Source: Natronospirales bacterium (lineage in GTDB: Bacteria; Pseudomonadota; Gammaproteobacteria; Natronospirales; JAIVGZ01). Taken from it: a stretch of 35,077 nt of DNA. The stretch is from the NCBI GenBank assembly GCA_020201335.1, contig JAIVGZ010000014.1, positions 1 through 35,077 on the forward strand. The letters run 5' to 3'. Positions 9,501-17,266 of this stretch are shown piece after piece. A program made the translations under genes and the position numbers. How positions within the stretch are numbered: the stretch's first letter is position 1; every line of letters begins with the position of its first letter. Below the pieces are notes generated by a model, which saw only the letters and a program-made list of their open reading frames with translations, was not told the DNA's origin and did no database searches.

Positions 9501-9614
9501 CGGGAAGAACTCGAGCGGCAACAACTTCGTCGCAATCAATCCGATAACGCCGAAGCAGAGGAACACCATCAGCGTGGTGATCGGCCTGCGGAGTGACAGC
9601 CCGGTGACGCTCAT
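6549..9614 (-). CDS. RND efflux transporter permease (second of tandem pair)
   Basis: This 1021-aa inner-membrane proton-driven pump subunit has the AcrB/HAE layout: TM1, a large periplasmic loop, TM2-6, TM7, a second periplasmic loop and TM8-12. N-terminal MSVTGLSLRRPITTLMVFLCF and YQGSSPEEVERLITRPIEEAL are family hallmarks. The TM4 proton-relay motif reads GMLVDNAVVV and TM10 reads GIVVNNGIVL, where AcrB has VDDAIVV and AKNAIL. This DN/VNN combination is seen in SwrC-like pumps. The ATG overlaps the upstream RND stop (ATGA, 9611-9614), so the two are translationally coupled and may form a mixed trimer. The C-terminal residues MLRTAM and the stop region are encoded by a degenerate REP element (6558-6582). 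Confidence 0.92.
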   Translation of the reverse strand: MSVTGLSLRRPITTLMVFLCFGVIGLIATKLLPLEFFPDIEFPGVLVEVPYQGSSPEEVERLITRPIEEALATMGGIRMMRSNSTQDQSFVFVFFGWDVDPAAKGVEARDKIDGIRHQLPPDVRRIFVRKFATTDDPMLGLRISAQRDLSTSYELLDRNIKRRLERLDGVAQVTLDGVDQRQVRIELLADRIASHGIDLNQLRERLQRANFSLSAGYITDAATGQRIRINPVGEYRSVEEIGETPINDSGLRLRDVAEVVLASPPQRYSRLLDRSFAVGVSVYRETGANMVDVSRRVLDEIAEINRLPEMQGINLFVMFSQADGVTSSLRDLALSGLIGALMSLLVLWLFLRQLSTTLVVMLAVPCSLLITLGFMYFMSLTLNILSMMGLMLAVGMLVDNAVVVTESIYRYKIKHPGAPGKAALLGVREVAMAVTAGTLTTVIVFLPNIFGAQNEITVFLSHVAYTITIALLASLAISMTIIPMLTTRLKPPPAPKPGNWLARLTDRYARVLGWALRRRWLMALSVLALLFSVAVPMANMKMDMFAEAEDDRIILRYHVQGSYTMDKVRESVDRIEEYLYAHQEQFEFESVYSFYTNDRAESTLILHKDRAQSNTQIREAVRAGLPEIAIGRPSFDQNRAGTDENLRLRILGESSERLFQLGGEVVRVLSQVEGLADVRSEAATGPQEVRVTVNRDRIMQYGFTTEQVAQAIAIGMRGENLREFRAAEGEVAVRLEFQGADRQTLAQLGQLPLMNERGERVTLATLADFDVGSGPRNIFREERRTGLAITANLIDLTANDARQRVSAVMNQVALPPGYSWTFGQGMQREDETMSAMVLNMLLALFLIYFVMAALFESLLYPLSIVTSIVFSFIGVFWFFMITGTTMSMMAMIGLLVLMGIVVNNGIVLIDHINNLRREGMPRNEAVIQGGRDRLRPILMTAATTILAMIPLAVGNTRIGGGGPPYFPMARAIIGGLAFSTIVSLIVVPYFYVLIDTLRDWFFGIIGRVQERRAMLRTAMRS
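6558..6582 (-). repeat. Degenerate REP inside the 3' end of the RND gene
   Basis: CATCGCGGTGCGGAGCATCGCTCTC matches the minus-strand GCGGTG-type REP, with a C-to-T change in the stem and a damaged head. It lies just inside the RND stop codon at 6549. It encodes the peptide MLRTAM, the same peptide that full REP copies would encode in that frame. Confidence 0.65.
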
Positions 9615-12600
9615 GCGTTGCTCTCAGCCGGGATGGCTTCGAGGTCCGCCTCGGTCTTGCGCACGTCGAACAGCGTGTACATGACGGGGATCACGACGAG
9701 GGTGAGCAGCGTCGATACGAGCAGCCCGCCAATCACGGTAATCGCCATCGGCGCGCGCATCTCCGCACCCTCGCCGAGCCCGATCGCGAGCGGCAGCAGG
9801 CCGAGCACCGTGGTCATCGTCGTCATCACGATCGGCCGTAGGCGGGCGGCGCCGGCGCCGACGACTGCATCGAGCCGTTCAAGCCCGTCCTCACGCAACT
9901 GGTTGATGCGTGTGACGAGGACGATGGCGTTATTCACGACGATGCCCGCCAGCATGATTAATCCGATGAAGACGACAATCGAAATTGTCGAGCCGGTCAG
10001 CCACAAAGCAAATACTGCCCCGACGAGCGCCAGGGGCACCGAAAACAGGATTACGAACGGGTGCAGCAGCGACTCGAACTGCGACGCCATCACGAGGTAA
10101 ACGAGGAACACCGCAAGGGTTAGCGCGAGCAGCAGTGACTGGAACGAGCGTTGCATCTCGTCGCTCTGGCCAGAAATGCGGACCATTACGCCGACGGGCA
10201 GCGGGACCTGGCCGATGATTTCGCGGACTTCCTCGGCTGCGGAGCCAAGGTCGCCGTAGCGGATGTTCGCGCCGATGACCGCGACGCGCTCCTGTCCGAT
10301 GCGGCGGATTTCACCCGGTCCGATTGCGACCGTAATATCGGCGACCGCGGCGAGCGTGACCGGGCGCTCTGACGCCGGATTCACAATCAGCCTGCGAATC
10401 AGGTCGACCGACTGCCGCTGGTCTTCGCTCGCACGCACCAGAACATCGATCTTACGGTCATGCCAGGTGTAGCGGGTCGCAACTTCGCCGCGCACCTGCG
10501 AGACAACGGTGTCTGCGATCTGATCGACCCGCAGCCCCAGGCGCGCAGCGCGTTCGTGGTCGAACACGATCTGCACCTCGGGGTGCCCGAGTTCCATCGA
10601 GCTACGCACGTCTGCGAAACGCTCGGAATCCTCCATGAGCGCCGCGATTCGGTCAGACACGCGCTTCAGTGCGTCGAGGTCGTATCCTGCGACCTCGACT
10701 TCGAGCGGTGTCTTGAACGAGAACAGTTCCGGCCGCGAGAATTTGTGCTGAACGCCCGGCTGCTCCTCGAGGAAGGCACGCAAGGTGGTTAATGCCGCAG
10801 CCTCAGCTTCGCTGCCGCTGCCGGGCTGCATCACCACGTTCAGCGTACCGCTGTTCTCGCCGGCTTCCTCTGGGTTCGCGTCCAAGCGGTTACCGGTGCC
10901 CGCGACTGCATACGTCCGGACGATGGTCGGAATCGTGTCGGCGACTTCCTGCAGCTCGCGGATCATCTGGTCGGTGCGCTCGAGCGGGCTGCCCGGCGGG
11001 AGCTGTACCTCGATGTTGAATTCGCCCTGCGCCAGCTGCGGAATCAGCTCCATGCCGAGCCGAGGCACGAGCGCAATGCTCACGCCCAGCAGCACCAACG
11101 CGCTCCCAAGCGTCAGCGCGCGGTGCGTCAGCGCCCAGCGAAGGACGGACGGGTAGCGGTCGGAGAGACGCGAGTAACCAGCGTTGAACCACCTGACGAA
11201 AGGCGCGAACACAATCCGCAACAGCCACGAGATCGCGTGGAACACCGCGAGGAACCCGCGCACCAAGCCGCTTACGCCGCCGGTAAACACTTTGCGGCGG
11301 CCCCGCTGCACCACGGTGCCGAAGCGTGTGCGCGGCTGGTACCCGGGGTCCACGGCCGGCGCCTCGGAGGTGGTGGAGCGCAGGCCGCGCCCGGTGACCT
11401 TGGCGCCCAACGAAGCCAGCATCGGGATCAGCGTCAACGCGACTACCAGCGATATCAGCAGCGCGAAGGTCACGGTCAACGCCTGGTCACGGAACAGTTG
11501 TCCGGCGATACCTTCGACGAATACGAGCGGGAAGAACACCGCGACCGTCGTCAGCGTCGACGCGACGACGGCGGTCGAGACCTCGCGCGTTCCGCTGCGC
11601 GCGGCCTCCAGGATTCCAGCGCCTGCCTCGCGCTTTCGTGCGATGTTCTCAAGCACGACAATTGAGTTGTCCACCAGAAGCCCGATGGCTAATGCGATGC
11701 CGCCCAGCGACATGATGTTCAGGGTCAGGCCACCGCCGTACATCATTGTGAAAGTTGCGACCACCGAGACCGGAATCGACACCCCAATGATCACGGTCGT
11801 CCAGAAGTTACGCAGGAAGAAGTACAGGACCAGAATCGCGAGAATGCCGCCGAATACAGCGGCGCTGACGACCTCGCTGATTGCGTTCTGGATGAACACC
11901 GACTGGTCGTAGGTCTTCACCAATTGCATATCGGACGGCAGGTTGTTCCTGATCTGCGCGAGGCGGCGTTCGACATCTGCGGCCACCTTCACCACATTCG
12001 CGTCGCCCTCACGGTACACCGCGAGTTCGACCGACTCGGCACCGTTTACACGCGTGATTGCCTCTCGCTCACGCCAGCCCTGACGCACGACGGCGATGTC
12101 ACGCAGATAGATTGGCCGGTTGTCGCGCGTAGCGATAATCGAATCGCCAATTTGGTCAATCGACTCGAACTCATTAATCGTGCGTACGAGGAATTGCTGA
12201 GTGCCTTCCTCGAGGCGCCCGCCGGAAAGGTTGACGTTCTCGGCGCGCAACCGCTGCGCGACGTCTTCGATGCGCAGGTTTAGCTGTGCAAGCCGATATT
12301 GGTCGACGAGGATCTGGACCTCGTCCTCGAGTCCGCCGGAAACCTTGACGGCAGCAACGCCCTGGATGGCCTCAAGTTCCTTCTTCAGCTGTTCATCGGC
12401 TTGCCGACGGAGGATCTTGAGCTCGTCCTCGGTCTGGCCGGCACCGGCAGGTGGGAGCACGCCGGGCGCGCGGCGCCGCATGGTGGGGGCGGCACCGGGT
12501 CCGGCGGCTGCCGGTTCCACAACGGGTTCGGCACGGCTGAGCGCGAAACGCAGCACGGGCTCTGTTGATGGGTCGAAGCGGAGCAGGGTGGGGCGATCTG

Positions 12601-12961
12601 CCTCAAGCGGCAGCTGCAGGACTTCGAGTTTCTCACGCACGTCGAGCGCCGCGTAGTCCATGTCGGTGCCCCAGACGAACTCGAGCGTGACGTCGGACTG
12701 ACCTGCACGCGACACTGAACGCACGACCCGGACGCCGCGAATGACGCCGACGGCCTCTTCGATCGGCTTGCTCAGCAGGTTCTCGATTTCGGCTGGCGCG
12801 GCACCCTGGTACGCGGTACGCACGGTCAGCGTCGGGTACGACAGGTCGGGCAGCAAGTTGACCGGCAGGCGCGACAGCGAAACGAAGCCGAACAACAGCA
12901 CCGCCACCGTGAACATGAGGATGGTGACGCGCCGCCGCGTGGCGATTTCGATCAGTTTCAT
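9611..12961 (-). CDS. RND efflux transporter permease (first of tandem pair)
   Basis: The 1116-aa inner-membrane pump starts at ATG 12961 (MKLIEIATRRRVTILMF); the frame continues to 13087, but that part overlaps the DUF2884 gene. LSYPTLTVRTAYQGAAPAEIENLLSKPIEEA, TM4 GLLVDNSIVVLENI and TM10 AGIVVNNAIVLVTRI place it in the same DN/VNN branch as its partner. It is longer than the usual 1030-1050 aa. It has a Pro/Ala-rich insert near residues 170-200 in the first periplasmic loop. The cytoplasmic loop between TM6 and TM7 is also long and basic, with FGTVVQRGRRKVF followed by an amphipathic stretch. It is third in an operon of adaptor, DUF2884, RND and RND. No outer-membrane TolC-type gene is present. 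Confidence 0.92.
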   Translation of the reverse strand: MKLIEIATRRRVTILMFTVAVLLFGFVSLSRLPVNLLPDLSYPTLTVRTAYQGAAPAEIENLLSKPIEEAVGVIRGVRVVRSVSRAGQSDVTLEFVWGTDMDYAALDVREKLEVLQLPLEADRPTLLRFDPSTEPVLRFALSRAEPVVEPAAAGPGAAPTMRRRAPGVLPPAGAGQTEDELKILRRQADEQLKKELEAIQGVAAVKVSGGLEDEVQILVDQYRLAQLNLRIEDVAQRLRAENVNLSGGRLEEGTQQFLVRTINEFESIDQIGDSIIATRDNRPIYLRDIAVVRQGWREREAITRVNGAESVELAVYREGDANVVKVAADVERRLAQIRNNLPSDMQLVKTYDQSVFIQNAISEVVSAAVFGGILAILVLYFFLRNFWTTVIIGVSIPVSVVATFTMMYGGGLTLNIMSLGGIALAIGLLVDNSIVVLENIARKREAGAGILEAARSGTREVSTAVVASTLTTVAVFFPLVFVEGIAGQLFRDQALTVTFALLISLVVALTLIPMLASLGAKVTGRGLRSTTSEAPAVDPGYQPRTRFGTVVQRGRRKVFTGGVSGLVRGFLAVFHAISWLLRIVFAPFVRWFNAGYSRLSDRYPSVLRWALTHRALTLGSALVLLGVSIALVPRLGMELIPQLAQGEFNIEVQLPPGSPLERTDQMIRELQEVADTIPTIVRTYAVAGTGNRLDANPEEAGENSGTLNVVMQPGSGSEAEAAALTTLRAFLEEQPGVQHKFSRPELFSFKTPLEVEVAGYDLDALKRVSDRIAALMEDSERFADVRSSMELGHPEVQIVFDHERAARLGLRVDQIADTVVSQVRGEVATRYTWHDRKIDVLVRASEDQRQSVDLIRRLIVNPASERPVTLAAVADITVAIGPGEIRRIGQERVAVIGANIRYGDLGSAAEEVREIIGQVPLPVGVMVRISGQSDEMQRSFQSLLLALTLAVFLVYLVMASQFESLLHPFVILFSVPLALVGAVFALWLTGSTISIVVFIGLIMLAGIVVNNAIVLVTRINQLREDGLERLDAVVGAGAARLRPIVMTTMTTVLGLLPLAIGLGEGAEMRAPMAITVIGGLLVSTLLTLVVIPVMYTLFDVRKTEADLEAIPAESNA

Positions 12962-12974
12962 TTCTTGCGCCCCG

Positions 12975-13505
12975 TCAGGGTTTGGAAGCGAACGCGCGCC
13001 CGAATTCGGGCAGGGTGGCGACGAGTTCGGCGTGTTGGGTTTCCAGCGTCTCGGCAAGCGCACATAACGCCGCCGCATGGGTCTCAAGCTTTGCGGCCTC
13101 CGCCTCTATCTCGGCCTCAAACTCGTCCATGCGGCCGGTAAATAGGGCACCGATTACACGGAATACGGCCTGCGTACCGAGGTGCGCACCAGCTAGGCCG
13201 AGCTCCTTTGCCTCAGATACAAGTGCGTTGTAGCCCCCGCGGTACGCCGCGACAGCGAACTGCTGCTCCGGCGTCAGCGCGACATGCTCACCGTACACAT
13301 GCAATGAGTAATCGGGATCGATGGTCGCGACAACATCGCCGTCCCGCTCGAACACGAGGGCGTCATCTCTGAAGCGGATGCGGGCGTCCGGCCCTTCGAC
13401 GCGGCACGAGGTGTAATCCGCACCGAAGCCATTCGTTCCCGCAGCGACGGGTGCCGGTGCGCTGAGCACGGCTGCCGCGACCAGCGCCAGTACCGTGCGC
13501 ATCAT
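12975..13505 (-). CDS. DUF2884-like periplasmic protein in the efflux operon
   Basis: The 176-aa product has a signal peptide (MMRTVLALVAAAVLSAPAPVAAG). The body resembles DUF2884/YggN: a short beta-rich N-terminal part (RIRFRDDALVFERDGDVVATID), then LHVYGEHVALTPEQQFAVAAYRGGYNALVSEAKELGLAGAHLGTQAV, then a long helical, Glu/Ala-rich C-terminus (EAEIEAEAAKLETHAAAL). The ATG overlaps the adaptor stop (ATGA, 13502-13505) and its own stop lies 13 nt before the RND start. Its place between adaptor and pump suggests an accessory role, but no function is known. It is shorter than typical YggN proteins, so the family call is moderate. Confidence 0.6.
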   Translation of the reverse strand: MMRTVLALVAAAVLSAPAPVAAGTNGFGADYTSCRVEGPDARIRFRDDALVFERDGDVVATIDPDYSLHVYGEHVALTPEQQFAVAAYRGGYNALVSEAKELGLAGAHLGTQAVFRVIGALFTGRMDEFEAEIEAEAAKLETHAAALCALAETLETQHAELVATLPEFGRAFASKP

Positions 13506-14599
13506 TCGTCACCGCCAGTCGACGCTTCCTCTTCCGTGGCGGTCGGGCCACCGGAGACTACTGTGACCTTCGAATCGTTGCGCAGGCTCGCCTGGCCGGT
13601 GACGACCACGAGTTCGCCGGCGACGAGCCCTTCAAGAATCTCTATCGAGCCGTTGTTGCGGTAGCCGACGCGCACGTCACGCCGTTCGGTGACGCCTTCG
13701 TTGACCACGAACACGGTTGTGCGCGCATCTTCGGCAAGTACGGCGGCGACCGGGATTAACAAGGTATCGACACGCGTGTCATGGACGATGTGCACACGGC
13801 CGAACATGCCGGGCATGAGCGCGCCGTCGGCGTTCACTTCCACGGTGACGCGGAAGGTGCCGGTCGTCGGGTCGACTACAGGGCTGATGCGTGCGATGCG
13901 GCCTTCGAAACGTCGGCCGGCCAATGCATCGACCGCGACTGAAGCGACCTGGCCCGCCTGGAGCCGGGCGAGTTCACGCTCCGGTACATGCAGCGTCGCG
14001 CGCAGCGGGTCCATCTTCGTCACGACGAACACTGGGTCTTGCGTGTTCACCGTGTTCCCGACCCTGACCATACGCTCGGATACGACGCCGTCGATTGGCG
14101 AAGCGATGTTGGTGTAGGAGAGCTCCAAGAAGGCGATCTCGAAGCCAGCCTTCTGTGCGTCGTAATCGAACTTTGCGCGCTCGAACGCTTCGGAGCTGAT
14201 GAGGTTCCGTGCGTACATCTCGCGGCTGCGGTTGAAGTCCTGCTCAAGCCGCCGCAGCGTCGCCTCGGCACGCGACAACTCAAGCTGGTAGCGCTCGTTG
14301 TCGATGCGGGCCAGCGCCTGACCGGCCTCCACCGGGTCGCCTTCCTCGACCAGCAGCTCGACGATGCGTCCGCCGAGGCGGGGCACCACGCGAGCTTCGC
14401 GTTCCGCTTCAAGCGTCGCGGTTGTCGAATAGAACGCGGTGATCGTGCCGACGCTGACCGCGGCCACTTCGACCGGGATTGCGGGCGGCTCATCTTTCTC
14501 GTCAGGGACTTTTGCCTGGCCGTTACCGCAGGCCGCAAGGCCGCCGGCGACGAGCGCTAGCAAGAGAATCAAGGAGATACGCGTCAGGTTTGGCTTCAT
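13502..14599 (-). CDS. Efflux RND periplasmic adaptor subunit (MFP), lipoprotein
   Basis: The 365-aa HlyD/AcrA-type membrane fusion protein links an inner-membrane RND pump to an outer-membrane channel. The N-terminus ISLILLLALVAGGLAACGNG contains a lipobox (LAAC) for acylation. A lipoyl half-motif (VVPRLGGRIVELLVEEGDPVEAGQALARID) precedes an alpha-hairpin (about 105-150). The second lipoyl half (ASPIDGVVSERMVRVGNTVN) and the beta-barrel (FEGRIARISPVVDPTTGTFRVTVEV) follow. The C-terminal membrane-proximal region ends in a Glu/Thr-rich tail. It is the first gene of the operon, with a GAGAGAAG ribosome site and a sigma70 promoter at 14661-14688. Confidence 0.92.
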   Translation of the reverse strand: MKPNLTRISLILLLALVAGGLAACGNGQAKVPDEKDEPPAIPVEVAAVSVGTITAFYSTTATLEAEREARVVPRLGGRIVELLVEEGDPVEAGQALARIDNERYQLELSRAEATLRRLEQDFNRSREMYARNLISSEAFERAKFDYDAQKAGFEIAFLELSYTNIASPIDGVVSERMVRVGNTVNTQDPVFVVTKMDPLRATLHVPERELARLQAGQVASVAVDALAGRRFEGRIARISPVVDPTTGTFRVTVEVNADGALMPGMFGRVHIVHDTRVDTLLIPVAAVLAEDARTTVFVVNEGVTERRDVRVGYRNNGSIEILEGLVAGELVVVTGQASLRNDSKVTVVSGGPTATEEEASTGGDE

Positions 14600-14660
14600 G
14601 TCGGCTTCTCTCGGTGCCTATCGTGTGATGGCGAAGGCCATCGGATTAGTGTTGTAGTGG

Positions 14661-14688
14661 AGTATAACAGCAATAATCCAATGGTCAA
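14661..14688 (-). promoter_or_regulatory. Sigma70 promoter of the efflux operon
   Basis: On the minus strand TTGACC (14688-14683) and TATACT (14666-14661) are separated by 16 bp. Transcription would begin about 14654, leaving a leader of about 55 nt before the adaptor ATG at 14599. An AGCAT-CTT-ATGCT palindrome at 14714-14726 lies about 25 bp upstream and could be a regulator site, but no regulator gene is adjacent. Confidence 0.6.
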
Positions 14689-14726
14689 GCATCGGGCAAG
14701 CTTATGTTTTTAAAGCATCTTATGCT

Positions 14727-15023
14727 ATGGTCCTGCCGGTGCGCCCCCTCGCGGTTATCACCGGCATCCTCCTCGGAACCAGCGTTGCGATTACGCTCGG
14801 CCTCGGCGTCGTCCTGTTCATCTACTGGTTGATCGGAGCCGATGAACCGGCGCTGCAACGTGAAATCCCGACGCTGCGGACCAGCGCTGCGATGTTCTTT
14901 GGGCTGACCGTCGTTGCGGCAGGCGCATTCTACGGCCAACTTGTGCGTAAGTGGTGGCGGTGGCCGCTGCTCGCGTTGCTGCTGCTTCTCGTCTTCGCCG
15001 TCGGCCTGTATTACTGGCCCTGA
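14727..15023 (+). CDS. Small hydrophobic membrane protein
   Basis: The 98-aa protein has three predicted membrane helices: about 8-33 (LAVITGILLGTSVAITLGLGVVLFIYWL), 52-68 (AAMFFGLTVVAAGAFY) and 77-96 (WPLLALLLLLVFAVGLYYW). A short soluble segment, GADEPALQREIPTLRTS, follows the first helix. I do not recognise a named family. No Shine-Dalgarno sequence precedes the ATG; the region upstream is AT-rich. It is divergent from the efflux operon and convergent with prc. Its GC-rich coding pattern matches the neighbours. Confidence 0.6.
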   Translation: MVLPVRPLAVITGILLGTSVAITLGLGVVLFIYWLIGADEPALQREIPTLRTSAAMFFGLTVVAAGAFYGQLVRKWWRWPLLALLLLLVFAVGLYYWP

Positions 15024-15032
15024 AACGGAAAA

Positions 15033-15050
15033 GGGCCGCGCAAGCGGCCC
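15033..15050 (-). terminator. Hairpin terminator between prc and the small membrane gene
   Basis: A perfect 7-bp stem GGGCCGC/GCGGCCC closes a four-base loop that reads GCAA (GNRA type) on the plus strand. On the minus strand the stem is followed by TTTTCCGTTT, so it best serves the prc transcript. The plus-strand gene ends 9 nt upstream, and the hairpin may act weakly in that direction too. Confidence 0.7.
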
Positions 15051-15081
15051 TCTCCGTACCACCTTCTGGAACCCAATCGAA

Positions 15082-17129
15082 TTAGTGGGCACCACCCGAC
15101 GCCGTTTGTGGGGCTGACCGGACGACCTCGCTGCGTCGCACCGCGATGGCGAGGTCGGCAACGATTGCGGCCGACGCGTTAAGCAGCACGTCGTCTCGCT
15201 CCTCGCTGCCGTCGATGTCCGCAAGCGCTTCGACCGGGTCTTCCCCGCGTAATGCTCGGCGCGCGTTCTCACGCGCGAGCCGCTGCTGTTCGAGCGTTTC
15301 GTTCTCGCGCCGCCGCACATCCAGTTGCAGCGACACCGTGGTGCGCTCCCGGGCGGAACTGGCCGCCGCGAATTCTTCCTGCAACAGGCGATACGCCGGG
15401 TCTAGCTGCGCGCGTGTGAGGTGGCGCTCGGCGAGCGAGTCGACGAGGCTGGTGATGAAGCCGCGTGACTGGTACCGCGTCGCCGCAATCTCGTCCCAGG
15501 GCAAAGCGGTCGGGCGCTCGGACTCCCCAAGACCGCCTTCGCCGTACGGGCTCGGCAGCATGATGTCCGGCACGATGCCTCGGTGTTGGTTGCTGCCACC
15601 GCTGACGCGGTAGAACTTCGCGACCGTGACCTTGAGTTCACCGAGCCGTGGTCCGCTGCCCCGGGAGAAGCGGTCGAGCGGGATCAGCTGTTGCACGGTG
15701 CCCTTACCGAAGCTGCGGTCGCCCACGATCAGCCCACGGTCGTAATCCTGAATCACGCCGGCGAAAATCTCAGAACCCGATGCGCTGCGCCGATCAATCA
15801 GCACCGCCAGCGGGCCGTTGTACAGGGGTTCGGTGTCGCGGTTGCGGCTGACCTGGGTCGAGCCGTCGCCGCTGCGGATTTGGACCACCGGACCTTCGCC
15901 GATGAACAGCGCCGCTAGGTCGGACGCTTCAACAAGCGAACCACCACCATTGCCGCGCAGGTCCATGATCACCGCGTCCACACCCTGTTCCTGGAGCTCG
16001 CCGAGCAGCCGCGCGACATCACGGCATCACGCTCGACCTCGGTGATCGAACTCTTTGCTGCTTGCTCTTCAAGCCGGATTTTCTTGCGCTGGATCGACAC
16101 GATGCGCGGTGCGGAGTCGGGCGGGGCATCAGCCGGCAGCACCATCAGGCGGACCGTGGTGTCGCGCGGGCCGCGTACGAGTTGCACGACATCATCGACA
16201 CGCCAGCCGACCACATCGACGAATTCGCCGTCTGCACCCTGGGCAATCGCGAGCAGCCGGTCATTCGGGAAAAGCTCCTTGGTCTGGTCGGCAGGGCCGG
16301 CCGGGACGATACTGACCACGCGCGTGTAGTCGTCCTCGGCGGTCAGTACGGCACCGATGCCCTCGAGCGACAGGCTCATCTCCATGCGGAAGTTATCTTG
16401 ATTCACCGGCGTCATGTAGGCGGTGTGCGGATCAATCGAGGTCGTGAACGCATTCATGTACACCTGGAACACGTCGGCGGCGACCGACTGGGACGAGCGA
16501 CGCGCGAGGCCCCGGTAGCGGCGCGACAGTGTGTCGGTGATTGACCCCCAGTCCTGCCCAGCAAGCTGCAGCGTGAGTACGTCGTTCTTGAAGCGCTTGC
16601 GCGTGATTTCGTTGAGCTCGTCGAGGTCCGCGGCCCACGCAGCTTCGCGGCGGTCATACTGATAGTCTTCGTTCACAGTGAAGTCGGGTTCCGCATCGAG
16701 CTGCGCTGTCAGGAACTCGACGCGCTCCAGTATGCGCTGGTGGAAGCGGTTGTAGATGTCGTACGCAGGCTGCAGGTCACTGCCACGGCGGCTCTGCAGC
16801 AGGTTGTCGCGGAACCGCGAGAACTCAGCGACGTCGGACGCGAGGAAGTAGCTGCGATTCGGGTCAAGCAGCGACAGGTAACGGTCGAATGCACGCGCGG
16901 AAAGCTCGGAGTCGAACGCCGGCGGCGCATAGTGCAGCCGCCCGATGACATCGCGCACCAGCGCGGTCACGTCGGTATAGTGCGCTTCCGGCGCGAGCGG
17001 GCCGTCCGCGATTGTCGGGCGCGCCTGGGTCGGGGCATTATCGCTCGACGCCGGCAGCGTTGGTGCAAACGCCAGCGTCAGCATGAGGAGTGTGGCGAAC
17101 AGGGGCAGGCGGCTCTTTAATTGACTCAT
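15082..17129 (-). pseudogene. prc: Tail-specific C-terminal processing protease (S41), split by deletion and frameshift
   Basis: Prc is a periplasmic PDZ serine protease. The start is ATG 17129 (MSQLKSRLPLFATLLMLTLAF, signal peptide) with GGAGAG upstream. The N-terminal Tsp domain (FDRYLSLLDPNRSYFLASDV) and PDZ (MEMSLSLEGIGAVLTAEDDYTRVVSIVPAGPA) are intact. The catalytic domain resumes in another frame with DVARLLGELQEQGVDAVIMDLRGNGGGS, then Ser in RRSASGSEIF and Lys in SFGKGTVQ. A helical C-terminal Prc domain follows, ending at 15082. The frame changes near 16015-16030: KSSITEVERDA is followed in the next frame by DVARLL. About 35-40 residues (normally IGVI-IPAFY and a following loop) are missing. 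Without correction only a protein lacking the protease domain would be made. Confidence 0.85.
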
Positions 17130-17266
17130 TAGCGCGCGTCTCTCCAAATGCGTGGTAAGGGTAAGACCTGATACCCACTTCAGGACTTGACCCGATAATA
17201 ACGATATCCCTGCGCATTGTGTGACGTATATGTAAAATGTTGAAAACATTAGAATGGACGTCGGAA

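Noticed and set aside
12962-13087. 42-residue extension of the first RND protein
   Set aside because: It overlaps the DUF2884 gene in another frame; MKLIEIATRRRV is the standard RND start.
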